From the NCBI GenBank assembly GCA_910587755.1, contig CAJUNZ010000030.1, positions 1 through 28,675 of the forward strand: a DNA stretch of 28,675 bases, written 5' to 3'. This DNA is from an uncultured Acetatifactor sp. (GTDB taxonomy: Bacteria > Bacillota > Clostridia > Lachnospirales > Lachnospiraceae). The notes under the pieces were generated by a model. The model made no database searches and was not told where the DNA came from. It saw only the letters and a list, made by a program, of their open reading frames with translations. The position numbers and the translations under genes are program-made. This document shows positions 14,969-22,955 of the stretch, in pieces (position 1 is the stretch's first letter; each line of letters opens with the position of its first letter).

Positions 14969-15820
14969 TTACTCCCGGTTCTCCCTGTGAAGGCAGGCAT
15001 ACACCTCACGTTTGCTCACGCCTCTGTCCCTGGCCACCTGCTTCATGGCCTCCTTGTCCTCCATACCCCGCTGCCTGTAAAAATCCATGTGTTCCTCTAT
15101 GCTCATGGACTCCCAGACGGCAATCTCCTCCTGCCTCAGCGCACTGCGGCTCTTCCCCTCCAGAACCAGAACATACTCCCCTCTGGGCTCCTGCTGCCGG
15201 AAGTCCTCCAGAGCCAGGGCCAGGGTGGTGGGAACCACCGTCTCAAATTTTTTCGTCAGCTCCCGGCAGAGAGTGATCCTGCGGTCCCCCAGGCATTGAT
15301 ACAGCTCTTCCAGGGTGCGCGTAAGATGGTGGGGCGCCTCGTACAGGACAATGGTGCGGGTCTCCCTGGCCAGCTCCTCCAAAACCTCCCGCTTTTCCTT
15401 TTTGTCCGAGGGCAGAAATCCCTCAAAGCAGAATCGTCTGGTGGAAAGACCCGAGAGCGTCAGCGCGGTTATGCACGCCGCAGCTCCCGGCAGGCTGGTC
15501 ACGGGCACGCCGCCATCCTGGCACATCCGCACCAGAACCTCCCCGGGATCGGAGATGGCAGGGGTTCCCGCGTCAGTCACCAGGGCAATGCTGCGCCCTG
15601 CCTGAAGCTGTCCTACCAGCTGCCGGGCCTTTTCCACCTTATTATATTCATGGTAGCTTGTCATGGGGGTATGAATGTCAAAATGGTTCAATAACTTTAT
15701 GCTGTTGCGGGTATCCTCCGCCGCGATCAGATCCACCGTCCGCAGGGTCTCCACCACGCGGGGGGTCATATCCTGCAGGTTTCCAATGGGTGTCGCGCAC
15801 AGATACAATGTTCCTGTCAT
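14969..15820 (-). CDS. rsmI: 16S rRNA (cytidine1402-2'-O)-methyltransferase RsmI
   Basis: The 283-residue SAM-dependent enzyme methylates the 2'-OH of C1402 in the 16S rRNA decoding centre. The tetrapyrrole-methylase fold is clear: LYLCATPIGNLQDMTPR at the start, IAAEDTRNS, TSYHEYNK, IALVTDAGTPAISDPG and the SLPGAAACITALTLSGL segment. FCFEGFLPSDKKEK and IVLYEAPHHLTRTLEEL also match RsmI. The C-terminal about 50 residues (IAVWESMSIEEHMDFYRQRG...GVSKREVYACL) are the extra helical domain of this group. GGGGAGAAAACT precedes the ATG at 15820. It follows trmN6 and ricT on the same strand, a common clostridial gene order, but a 108-bp inverted-repeat element lies between trmN6 and rsmI here. Confidence 0.96.
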   Translation of the reverse strand: MTGTLYLCATPIGNLQDMTPRVVETLRTVDLIAAEDTRNSIKLLNHFDIHTPMTSYHEYNKVEKARQLVGQLQAGRSIALVTDAGTPAISDPGEVLVRMCQDGGVPVTSLPGAAACITALTLSGLSTRRFCFEGFLPSDKKEKREVLEELARETRTIVLYEAPHHLTRTLEELYQCLGDRRITLCRELTKKFETVVPTTLALALEDFRQQEPRGEYVLVLEGKSRSALRQEEIAVWESMSIEEHMDFYRQRGMEDKEAMKQVARDRGVSKREVYACLHRENRE

Positions 15821-15892
15821 AGTTTTCTCCCCTGGGCTGCAGGTGCATGCATACAGAGCTTTCGACCTGTCAGGCTTTCCCTGCACCAGAAT

Positions 15893-16000
15893 ATTTATAC
15901 TGCAGACCGCCAGGATTTACAGTGGTGTACTCGTGAAAGCACCTGGCTGGCGGTCTGCAGTGGAGTTGTACTGCATATTTAACCGGTGTGCAGTATAAAT
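15893..16000. repeat. 108-bp element with nested inverted repeats (MITE-like)
   Basis: The ends are perfect 12-bp inverted repeats, ATTTATACTGCA (15893-15904) and TGCAGTATAAAT (15989-16000). Inside is a second, perfect 15-bp pair, ACTGCAGACCGCCAG (15899-15913) and CTGGCGGTCTGCAGT (15947-15961), sharing bases with the left end. A further TACTGCA copy lies at 15969-15975. The element fills the gap between trmN6 and rsmI and would fold strongly in RNA, so it could act as a mobile miniature element, a terminator-like stall or an RNA-processing site. Confidence 0.75.
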
Positions 16001-16003
16001 GAT

Positions 16004-16741
16004 TCAGTAGCCGTATATATCGGTGATCTCCGGCATATACTCCCCGGGACTGCGGAACACTATCAGAGGTTTCTCCACTCTCATCCTTGGCCTGCCGCCC
16101 CGGACTGCCTCCAGAAGCACCATGTTGGGCTCCCTGTCCACATAAGGATATACCAACTGCATCCGCTTGGGCTCCAGACCGCACCCTGTGAGCACGGAGA
16201 TAATCTCCGCCAGCCGGAAAGGCCGGTGCACCAGGAAAAAATGCCCTCCCGGCCTCAAAAGTTTTGCCGTCTGCCCTGCCACATCCCCAAAACTGCAGAG
16301 AATCTCATGGCGGGCTATGGCTTTGGGCTCATCCGGGTTTACCACGCCGTGCTGTCCTATCATATAGGGTGGGTTGCAGGTGATACAGTCAAAAGAAGCA
16401 GACGGGAAAATGCGGTCTGCTTCCTTGATATCCCCTGTGACAATGCTGATCTTGTCCTGCAGGTTGTTCCATGCCACGCTCCTGGCCGCCATATCCGCAC
16501 TCTCAGGCTGGATCTCCAGCCCTGTGAGGCTGGCACAGTGGTACTTGGCCTCCATGAGCAGGGGAATGATCCCCGTGCCCGTTCCCAGATCCAGAAGCCT
16601 GTCCCTCTCGCCTGCCCGGGCAAAGCCTGTCAGCAGTACCGCATCCATGCCAAAGCAGAATCTTCCGGGATGCTGAATGATGTGGTAGCCGTTTCGCTGC
16701 AGTTCGTCCAGGCGCTCTCCCGGTTTAAGTGTCGCCGCCAT
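16004..16741 (-). CDS. trmN6: tRNA1(Val) (adenine37-N6)-methyltransferase-like protein
   Basis: The 245-residue class I SAM methyltransferase has the SAM motif LLDLGTGTGIIPLLM (49-63), the acidic LTGLEIQPESADMAARSV and the catalytic NPPY at 123-126. That arrangement is typical of N6-adenine methyltransferases of the YfiC/TrmN6 group, which modify A37 of tRNA-Val in E. coli. The N terminus (GYHIIQHPGRFCFGMDAVLLTGFA) also matches this group. The ATG at 16741 lies inside the end of ricT, overlapping it by 17 bases, which implies coupled expression. Target specificity in clostridia is inferred from the family. Confidence 0.9.
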   Translation of the reverse strand: MAATLKPGERLDELQRNGYHIIQHPGRFCFGMDAVLLTGFARAGERDRLLDLGTGTGIIPLLMEAKYHCASLTGLEIQPESADMAARSVAWNNLQDKISIVTGDIKEADRIFPSASFDCITCNPPYMIGQHGVVNPDEPKAIARHEILCSFGDVAGQTAKLLRPGGHFFLVHRPFRLAEIISVLTGCGLEPKRMQLVYPYVDREPNMVLLEAVRGGRPRMRVEKPLIVFRSPGEYMPEITDIYGY

Positions 16742-18341
16742 GGGGTTTCATCTGTCCTTCCTGAATCCGGTTCTCCTGTGAGCTGCCGGCTTCCTGGGGG
16801 AACCTGGGCTCCTGCTCCTGCGCTTCCCGGTGGAACCTGACTTCCTGCTCTGGAGACTCCTGACGGAGCCTGGATTCCTCTTCCGGTACTTGCCGGTGGA
16901 GCCTGGCCTCCTGTTCTGAGGACTCCTGTTGACTTCCGGCCTCCTGGTGGAACCTGCTCTCCTGATCCCGGTTCTCCTGGCGGCTGCGGTTCCTTGGGAA
17001 CTGGCCGTTCTGGCGTCCCCGCCCCTCCTGATACTGACCATTCTGACGTCCCCGCCCTTCCTGGTACTGACCGCCTGGCCGGTTTCGGCTGTCCTGCCGG
17101 AACCTTCCGCCCTGGTGCTGTCTGCCGTTCTGGTCCTCCGCTGCCCCCTGGCCATTCTGTCCTCCCGGACCTCTGTTTCCCTCCTGGCGCCTGCCATAGG
17201 GCTTTAACTCATCCTGATTCCTGCCCTGATTCCTGGGCGCGCCGTTCTGCCGCTGTCCTCCCGGCCTTTGGCGGCTGCCCTGGTACTGCCCCTGCTCCGC
17301 TTCGGGACGCCTGCCGGCGGCCGGCTTACCGCCCTCCGGACGTCTGCCGCCCTGACGACGGGCGCCCTGGAATCCTTCTCCCTGCCCCTGCCGGTTCCTG
17401 CCGCCCTGGCGCTGGACAGCGTCCTTCCTGGCGCCGCCCTCAGCCTGTTCCTGCTGCTCTTCCTCTTCCAGACGCTCCAGCTCCTGCATCTCCTCTTTGG
17501 ACAGATCCATCTTGTCCTTCTTGCCGTGCCGGTGCCTGAACTGCAGTTCCTCCACAGGGTATTCCTTTATCTCCTTTTCATCCCCCACGTCCACCACGAC
17601 TTTTACCATCTGGCGAAGCACACTGACACTGTGCACCTGCCCCTTCAAGCCGTCCTTTGAAACCACATAATCCCCGATGCCGGGAAGCTTTCTGTTCAGC
17701 TCCTCGTAGGTTTCCTCCTCATTTTTCAGGCAGCACATAAGCCTGCCGCAGACCCCGGAGATTTTGGCCGGGTTCAGGGACAGGTTCTGCTCCTTTGCCA
17801 TTTTGATAGAGACAGGCACAAAATCAGACAGATAGCTGTGACAGCACAGAGGGCGGCCGCAGATACCGATTCCCCCCACCATCTTTGTCTCATCCCTGAC
17901 TCCGATCTGACGCAATTCTATCCTTGTCTTAAATACACTTGCCAGATCCTTTACAAGCTCCCGGAAATCAATTCGGCCGTCGGCAGTAAAATAGAATAAA
18001 ACCTTGTTGTTGTCAAAGGTATATTCCGCATTGATCAGCTTCATGCCAAGGCCGTGCTTCTGGATCTTCTCCAGGCAGATTCGGAAAGCTTCCTTCTCTT
18101 TCTCCCTGTTGGCAGTCTCCTGCTCCGCATCCTCCTGGCCGGCAATCCGGATCACCGGCTTCAGGGGCTGAACCACCTGATCGTCCTCCACCTCCATGAT
18201 GCCGCCCACAACCGTTCCGTATTCCACACCCCGGGCAGTCTCCACGATGACGTGGTCATTCTTTTTTATGTCAAACTCCAGCGGATCAAAAAAATAAATC
18301 TTGCCCGCTGTGCGAAATCTAACCCCGATAACTTTAATCAT
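16725..18341 (-). CDS. ricT: RicT/YaaT (PSP1 domain) protein with long disordered C-terminal tail
   Basis: Residues 1-280 are a normal PSP1-domain protein of the RicT (YaaT) type. In Bacillus, RicT with RicA and RicF forms the Fe-S containing Y-complex that steers RNase Y maturation of mRNAs and supports sporulation and biofilm growth. The cysteine cluster CGRPLCC (161-167) and CGRLMCC (198-204), which provides cluster ligands, is intact. RicT proteins usually have about 275-300 residues. This one has 538: residues about 300-538 are an Arg/Gln/Gly/Glu-rich tail. The tail has short repeats (three near-copies of GRGRQNGQ, then many ESRLRQESPEQE-like units), resembling RGG/RNA-binding disordered regions. 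The ATG at 18341 follows GAGGTGA. Confidence 0.92.
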   Translation of the reverse strand: MIKVIGVRFRTAGKIYFFDPLEFDIKKNDHVIVETARGVEYGTVVGGIMEVEDDQVVQPLKPVIRIAGQEDAEQETANREKEKEAFRICLEKIQKHGLGMKLINAEYTFDNNKVLFYFTADGRIDFRELVKDLASVFKTRIELRQIGVRDETKMVGGIGICGRPLCCHSYLSDFVPVSIKMAKEQNLSLNPAKISGVCGRLMCCLKNEEETYEELNRKLPGIGDYVVSKDGLKGQVHSVSVLRQMVKVVVDVGDEKEIKEYPVEELQFRHRHGKKDKMDLSKEEMQELERLEEEEQQEQAEGGARKDAVQRQGGRNRQGQGEGFQGARRQGGRRPEGGKPAAGRRPEAEQGQYQGSRQRPGGQRQNGAPRNQGRNQDELKPYGRRQEGNRGPGGQNGQGAAEDQNGRQHQGGRFRQDSRNRPGGQYQEGRGRQNGQYQEGRGRQNGQFPRNRSRQENRDQESRFHQEAGSQQESSEQEARLHRQVPEEESRLRQESPEQEVRFHREAQEQEPRFPQEAGSSQENRIQEGQMKPHGGDT

Positions 18342-18524
18342 TGCTTCACCTCGCTGGCGCCGGATGCGCCTTCCCATACAGAACTGCCTGCAGCCGTCTT
18401 GGGCTATTTTATCATATTTTTAAGCAAAAGACCATAGCTAATAATGGAATTGTACAAACCGAATGGATACGCATTCTTCAGGCAATACTATGGTGGCATC
18501 ACCTGCAAATGAAAGGAGAATTTC

Positions 18525-18833
18525 ATGATGAATGACAAATTTAATGATACAGAACTCTCTTCTGCCCTGGCTAAAAACACTCTGGACCAGATCCCCAGTC
18601 CAAAATCCGATGCCAGGGAGATTGTGGGCCTGGTAAAACATGGCGGTAAGATTGACGGCTACCAGCTGTCCGACGGTACTTCCGTAAGCAAACAGGAAGG
18701 GGTCCAGATGGCCAAAAACGGCGAGATCAAAGGGGTGGGGGTGGCCCATAGAAAAGATACGGAATACCTGAAATCCATCCCCGACGACACCGAAGACAAT
18801 AACCTCGGAAATCTTCCCTCCATCTCAGGTTAA
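18525..18833 (+). CDS. DUF3892 family small protein
   Basis: The 102-residue protein carries a DUF3892-type core at about residues 30-80, with AREIVGLVKHGGKIDGYQL, SDGTSVSKQEGVQMAKNGEI and GVGVAHRKDTEYLKSIPD. The family is small, soluble and without assigned function; it is often found in spore-formers. The acidic tail (DDTEDNNLGNLPSISG) ends at a TAA that is itself the first three bases of the tandem repeat array behind the gene. AAAGGAG lies six bases before ATGATG. It is divergent from ricT; the 183-bp gap between them shows AT-rich DNA but no promoter I could fix. Confidence 0.8.
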   Translation: MMNDKFNDTELSSALAKNTLDQIPSPKSDAREIVGLVKHGGKIDGYQLSDGTSVSKQEGVQMAKNGEIKGVGVAHRKDTEYLKSIPDDTEDNNLGNLPSISG

Positions 18834-18969
18834 GTTAGTGCTACGCACTACCTTAACCTGGGGTAAGTTAGTGCTACGCACTACCTTAACCTGGGGTAAG
18901 TTAGTGCTATGCACTACCTTAACCTGGGATAAGGGAGCGCTACGCATTATACACTCCCTTGTCCTGGGG
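18831..18969 (+). repeat. Tandem palindromic 33-bp repeats (3 plus 1 diverged)
   Basis: Three 33-bp units start at 18831, 18864 and 18897. Units 1 and 2 are identical; unit 3 differs at two bases. A fourth, 40-bp unit (18930-18969) keeps the ends but has a changed stem. Each unit is itself a hairpin: TTAAGTTAGTGC pairs with GCACTACCTTAA around a short centre, and CCTGGGG separates the units. The fourth unit shows compensating changes (AAGGGAG with CTCCCTT), which indicates that the fold is kept. Each 33-bp unit also reads as 11 codons, but I see no start signal and treat the open frame as incidental. Confidence 0.9.
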
Positions 18970-18995
18970 CAGGTAGCAGCGCAAGAAGGTGCAGA

Positions 18996-19033
18996 ACAGG
19001 CTGCCAGTACAGTTCCGGCAGCCTGTCTTTTTT
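18996..19033 (+). terminator. Intrinsic terminator behind the DUF3892 gene
   Basis: ACAGGCTGCC (18996-19005) and GGCAGCCTGT (19017-19026) form a perfect 10-bp stem with an 11-base loop, followed by CTTTTTT. It ends the plus-strand transcript, and its stem may also help to end the sulfatase transcript coming from the other side. Confidence 0.9.
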
Positions 19034-20504
19034 ATAGTTCTTCGTATTTCTCCTGTAGCAGTTCTATTCCGTACTCTCGGGGAGTGCCTTTGAGTCTTTC
19101 CATATAGGAGGCAAGATGTCCCCGGCAGTGCTCCGGTCCGCCCTCCCGCATTACCGTCCACATGGGATCGCTGTCGTACTTGGAAGTTTTCATCATGGCG
19201 TCATTCCAGTCAAGAATCATCTTTGCCCCTTTGGCACAGAGTTCCGGACGCTCTTCCGCCAGATTGTGCAGCTCATGGGGATCCTTTTTTACGTCAAAAA
19301 GCATCTCATCCGGCAGCAAGTGTCCTCCTCCATGAACGGTCCTTATGTATACATAATCGTCAAAACGCACGCTCCGCTGGCAGACATGAGCACACTGTGT
19401 GAGCACCGCATAAGGCCTGGAGCAGTCCGTGCCGTCCCGCAGGGCCGCCGCAAAAGATCTTCCGTCATAACGGTATCTGCGGGGGTTTGTCAGCTTTGTG
19501 CCCAGAAGCTCCTGGACGGTGGGAGCCAGATCCGTGTTGTCATAGAAGCCTTTCACCACTGCTCCCCGGCGCATCCCGGGCCAGCGGACGATCAGAGGGA
19601 TACGGCACACAGGATCATCCGCCATACCGTGCTCTGCGTACACGCCAAATTCTCCCAGATCCTCTCCGTGGTCCGCAGTGATAATAATGGCCAGGTCATC
19701 GTCATACAGCCCGTTCTCCTTCAGCCACCCGATGATTTTTCCGATATTGTCGTCGGTATAGCGCACACCATTGTCATACTGGTTCAGAAACTCCTTCGCC
19801 TCCGCCAGATCCTTCAGACGCCCGGGATGTTTGGGGCAGGAATCATAGTGCTCGTCATTCCACATATTGATCTCGTTGGCGCCATGGGGCCCGATGTGAA
19901 GCAGATGCTCCGCAAATATCTCCTCCGTGATCCAGTCGTCCGGCAGATCCGTACTCTCCCAGGGGCCATGATAATCCAGGGGAGTCCGGTACGGTGTGTG
20001 AGGATCCCAGAAGTGCACATGCATCATCCAGTTATCTTTTTTCCCATTCCGCGAAAGCCAGTCCAGCACATGGGGCGTCACATACTCTGCCGACTCCCCG
20101 CCCCGGAATCCTACATTATAGCACTCATTGAACCCTGCGTTAAACCACCATGCGCTGTGGCGTTCCGCGAAAGTCGAAAAGGACACCGTGTGCATTCCTG
20201 CCCGGCGAAACTGCATGAAAAGTCCGTTTTCGGACATGTCGTCGGTAAAATGCCTGCTGTCCCCCTGGAGACGCATGTCAGCCGCCGTGCCCCCGTGCCC
20301 CACGACTCCATTGTGGATTCCATACTGGCCGCTGATCATGGATGCCCGGGAAGGCAGACAGGGCGCATTGGGACAGTAATAGTCGTCAAAGCGCACTCCC
20401 TCCTCTGCAATTCCATCCATCACCGGTGTGGTGTCCCTGCCGTAGCCATAGCATCCCATGTGGTCCGCCCGCAGGGTATCAATGTCAAACATCAGAACTC
20501 TCAT
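19032..20504 (-). CDS. Sulfatase (Cys-type, formylglycine-dependent)
   Basis: The 490-residue protein belongs to the alkaline phosphatase/sulfatase superfamily and should hydrolyse a sulfate ester, possibly from mucin or glycosaminoglycan sugars. The N-terminal FDIDTLRADHMGCYGY supplies metal Asp residues. The activation motif CLPSRASMISGQ starts at Cys49, which in anaerobes is oxidised to formylglycine by a radical SAM maturase. Other active-site segments are HVHFWDPHTPY, and IIITADHGEDLGEFG with the Asp-His metal pair. No signal peptide is visible, so a cytoplasmic enzyme acting on imported sugars is likely. AAGGAAGAACAGG precedes the ATG. No maturase or transporter is next to it. Phosphonate monoester hydrolase is a possible alternative for this subgroup. 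Confidence 0.9.
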   Translation of the reverse strand: MRVLMFDIDTLRADHMGCYGYGRDTTPVMDGIAEEGVRFDDYYCPNAPCLPSRASMISGQYGIHNGVVGHGGTAADMRLQGDSRHFTDDMSENGLFMQFRRAGMHTVSFSTFAERHSAWWFNAGFNECYNVGFRGGESAEYVTPHVLDWLSRNGKKDNWMMHVHFWDPHTPYRTPLDYHGPWESTDLPDDWITEEIFAEHLLHIGPHGANEINMWNDEHYDSCPKHPGRLKDLAEAKEFLNQYDNGVRYTDDNIGKIIGWLKENGLYDDDLAIIITADHGEDLGEFGVYAEHGMADDPVCRIPLIVRWPGMRRGAVVKGFYDNTDLAPTVQELLGTKLTNPRRYRYDGRSFAAALRDGTDCSRPYAVLTQCAHVCQRSVRFDDYVYIRTVHGGGHLLPDEMLFDVKKDPHELHNLAEERPELCAKGAKMILDWNDAMMKTSKYDSDPMWTVMREGGPEHCRGHLASYMERLKGTPREYGIELLQEKYEEL

Positions 20505-20690
20505 CCTGTTCTTCCTTTCTGCCGGTTCCTCCGGCCCTCCCTGACAGTCCGGCAGCCTTTTTAAGCCTCTGCCGGAGCCTGGTCCGATTTTCTCCAGTAT
20601 ACCATCTCCCAGCCTCTTTTACCACCTATACTCCCAAATCAGCAACAGTTTTTTATCTGTCCCTACGTCGTCTTTTCTTAAAATAATATC

Positions 20691-20714
20691 AAAGGGGCGA
20701 GATACTCGCCTCTT
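20691..20714 (-). terminator. Probable terminator of the MetRS-like gene
   Basis: On the minus strand AAAGAGGCGAG and CTCGCCCCTTT can pair (one A-C mismatch) around a TAT loop, followed by GATATTATTTT. It starts seven bases after the stop codon. The T-run is interrupted, so the strength is uncertain. Confidence 0.6.
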
Positions 20715-20720
20715 TACTGC

Positions 20721-22715
20721 TTACATTTCCGCCAGCTGACAATCATGCTTTTTAAAGAAATCTACTCTCGGTTCCAGATATTTCAATTTATGGCTCTCCA
20801 CGTCCGGCATATAAAAAGAAACCGGCTCAAATATGTTGTTCCAATCCCACAATTCTTCTCCCAAATTCAGATATTCTCTAAACATTTCACAACCTTCCGG
20901 TGCAATTGGGTGAATCAGTATTGCCATAACCTTGCAAGCATAAAAACAATCAATAACAAGCTGTTTTCTGAATTCCGCATCATTCGCGGCATCTGCAATC
21001 TTCACATTGTTTACCCAATGCTTGTTGATTGACCGGATAAAGTCATCTAAAACATAAGAGATTCGATGGAACTCATGGTTATACATAAAACGCTCATAGT
21101 CAAGAACAGTTTTCTCTGTCAAAAGTCTTATCTGTTCACTCACATCGCCCTTGGGTATTTTTCCGTCACAGTTATTCTGAATCGCATAGAAGCAGGTCCG
21201 AATCAGCCGGTTAAACACATTGGTTATTAAATTGCCGTCTTTCAGAACCATGTCTACTCCAGACCTGTCCTCCTCTTTCATAAATACCTGCGGTTTAAAA
21301 CCTACACTTTTAGAAGACAGGCCCAAACTCATAAAATGCATCCGCAGCTGATCCTTAGTGTAAAATTTAAGCAATTCATCCGCCGTGGGAGGCTTTAACT
21401 GGGAACTGCTGCTGGCTTTTGTGTCCATATACAATAAATGTCGATTGGCTATGATATGGGATAAATATACTTTCTCCATATCCGGCGCTTCCCCTCTGGG
21501 GACCTGTAATCCTGTAAATAGCCCTGTCTGAGCGATGGCATAGAAATAAATGTTATCTTCTCCAATAAACTGATAAACTTTAGATTCCTCATCATACCAC
21601 CACCTGGATAAGTCGGCTTCTTTTCCCTGCTCTTTCAAACAGGCATAAGTAAAAGAAATGGGCGCCCACAGCGATTCCGGCCATACCCAAAAGGTCAGGT
21701 CTTTTAATTCTTCACACTCCGGAAATGGTACCCCCCATTCTACATTCCCGGACAGCCGAAAGGGAACCAGTGTCTTGCCGGAAGTATAATGAATGTTGCT
21801 GGCTTCCAATACATTTTTAGCCTTGTCTCGGTCATCCAGATTGTCGAATTCAAACACAACAGACGGTTTCTTTTCCTCATTGGTTAATTTATGAGGAGGC
21901 AGTTTTGACGCCAGTTCCGCCAGATCGCCTATATACTTTCTTGGTACGTATATTAAAGGTTTCTTCAAAAATTCTTCTACGGTTTCCAGCTGAAACTTAC
22001 GCGTATTTGTATTTTTTCGTAAAAAATCATTATATTCCTTTACCGCATGAATACAATATTCTAAATCGAAATACCAGTTTTCCACATCTCTGAGGACAGG
22101 TTTTTTATTTGACAAGCAGCTGACAGGATTGATAAGTTCCGAAGGCAAAAACTGATGTCCCAGTGAACATTCATCGGCATATGCTCTTTCCGAAGTACAC
22201 CCCGGTATAGGACATTTCCCCATCACTTGCCTTCCGTTTAAAAATATCTTTTTTTCTTCATCATAAAACTGGGGCATGGACATTTTCTTAATATATCCAT
22301 TTTTGTATAAAGTACGAAACACTTTCGCTGATACCTGTTTGTGAATCGAACCTGCTTCTCCCAGAGCCGATGCTCCAAAAAAATCTAAACTTATACCATA
22401 GTTTTCCAGCGTTCTCTTCTGATTCTCATGGTTAGCACGTACATAATCTTCCAAAGTACCCTCATACCCGGCTTCCTGCAGCTTGCGATAGCTTTCCATG
22501 ATAGGAGAACCATAGCAATCAGTTCCTGAAAGAAAGATAACATTGTCTTTACCGATTCGATCCCTTAAAAAACGCGCAAAAATATCTGCATGTACAAACA
22601 TACCACCCACATGTCCAAAATGTAAATTTTTGTTTCCATAAGGCATGCCCGCTGTAATAACTGCCCGCTTAGGAAATATCGGGCGTTCCTTTGAAGTTAA
22701 CCGTTTGCATATCAT
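20721..22715 (-). CDS. Divergent second methionyl-tRNA synthetase-like protein
   Basis: The 664-residue class I synthetase-like protein has HFGH at 32-35 (HIGH motif) and a zinc knuckle with Cys168, Cys173, Cys183 and His187. FLPSELINPVSCLSNKKPVLRD aligns with the E. coli-type MetRS form. From about residue 500 there is a helical anticodon-binding domain (VFNRLIRTCFYAIQNN onwards), and there is no C-terminal EMAP domain. The KMSKS loop reads KASSS (433-437), so the first Lys is kept and the second, important for adenylate formation in E. coli MetRS, is Ser. A segment at about 284-322 appears to be an insertion. AAAGGAGG lies 11 bases before the ATG. DNA here is AT-richer than around metG. It may be a resistant MetRS2-type backup or a repurposed ligase; the leader at 22736-22949 looks regulatory. 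Confidence 0.85.
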   Translation of the reverse strand: MICKRLTSKERPIFPKRAVITAGMPYGNKNLHFGHVGGMFVHADIFARFLRDRIGKDNVIFLSGTDCYGSPIMESYRKLQEAGYEGTLEDYVRANHENQKRTLENYGISLDFFGASALGEAGSIHKQVSAKVFRTLYKNGYIKKMSMPQFYDEEKKIFLNGRQVMGKCPIPGCTSERAYADECSLGHQFLPSELINPVSCLSNKKPVLRDVENWYFDLEYCIHAVKEYNDFLRKNTNTRKFQLETVEEFLKKPLIYVPRKYIGDLAELASKLPPHKLTNEEKKPSVVFEFDNLDDRDKAKNVLEASNIHYTSGKTLVPFRLSGNVEWGVPFPECEELKDLTFWVWPESLWAPISFTYACLKEQGKEADLSRWWYDEESKVYQFIGEDNIYFYAIAQTGLFTGLQVPRGEAPDMEKVYLSHIIANRHLLYMDTKASSSSQLKPPTADELLKFYTKDQLRMHFMSLGLSSKSVGFKPQVFMKEEDRSGVDMVLKDGNLITNVFNRLIRTCFYAIQNNCDGKIPKGDVSEQIRLLTEKTVLDYERFMYNHEFHRISYVLDDFIRSINKHWVNNVKIADAANDAEFRKQLVIDCFYACKVMAILIHPIAPEGCEMFREYLNLGEELWDWNNIFEPVSFYMPDVESHKLKYLEPRVDFFKKHDCQLAEM

Positions 22716-22760
22716 ATTATTTTGTTCCTCCTTTCCGAATCCCCAAAAATATAGAAATAT

Positions 22761-22805
22761 TAAAAATAAAAACGGTCAAAAACTTGTAGTAAGCTTTTGG
22801 CCGTT
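22761..22805 (-). terminator. Leader (attenuator) terminator before the MetRS-like gene
   Basis: On the minus strand AACGGCCAAAAGCTT (22791-22805) pairs with AAGTTTTTGACCGTT (22771-22785) across a five-base loop, with one mismatch and one G-U pair, followed by TTTATTTTT. It lies between the promoter and the start codon of the MetRS-like gene, so it can only serve to cut transcription short. An alternative 8-bp pairing joins GGGCTTTT in the upstream ORF (22852-22859) to AAAAGCTT in this 5' arm (22791-22798), which would break the terminator. Confidence 0.88.
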
Positions 22806-22835
22806 TGGTTCAGATTAACCAGGATAAGACACTTG

Positions 22836-22928
22836 TTATGAACACAGCACAAAAAGCCCGTTGTCAATTTTGACAATAAGCTGCTGTTGCTGGTTCATTT
22901 TGTTCATGGTAATTGAAAATTTCATCAT
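22836..22928 (-). CDS. Leader peptide (30 residues) with Met and Gln codons
   Basis: A 30-codon open frame starts ATGATG, with AAAGGAAAG about eight bases upstream, and stops with TAA 31 bases before the terminator hairpin. The peptide begins MMKFSITMNKMNQQQQLIVK and ends LFVLCS. Met codons fall at positions 1, 2, 8 and 11, and four Gln codons in a row at 13-16. It contains a small hairpin (TTGTC/GACAA, about 22861-22876) and, at codons 24-26, the GGGCTTTT able to pair with the terminator arm. Position, signal and RNA pairing fit a leader peptide for ribosome-mediated attenuation. A ribosome stalled at codons 8-16 would leave the antiterminator segment free. Whether Met or Gln is the sensed residue is open. 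Confidence 0.72.
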   Translation of the reverse strand: MMKFSITMNKMNQQQQLIVKIDNGLFVLCS

Positions 22929-22955
22929 GGGCTTATCTTTCCTTTATTTTGTGTC

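Noticed and set aside
18838..19107. An 89-codon plus-strand frame with 11-residue repeats
   Set aside because: It is a by-product of the 33-bp palindromic repeats, runs through the terminator hairpin and has no start signal.
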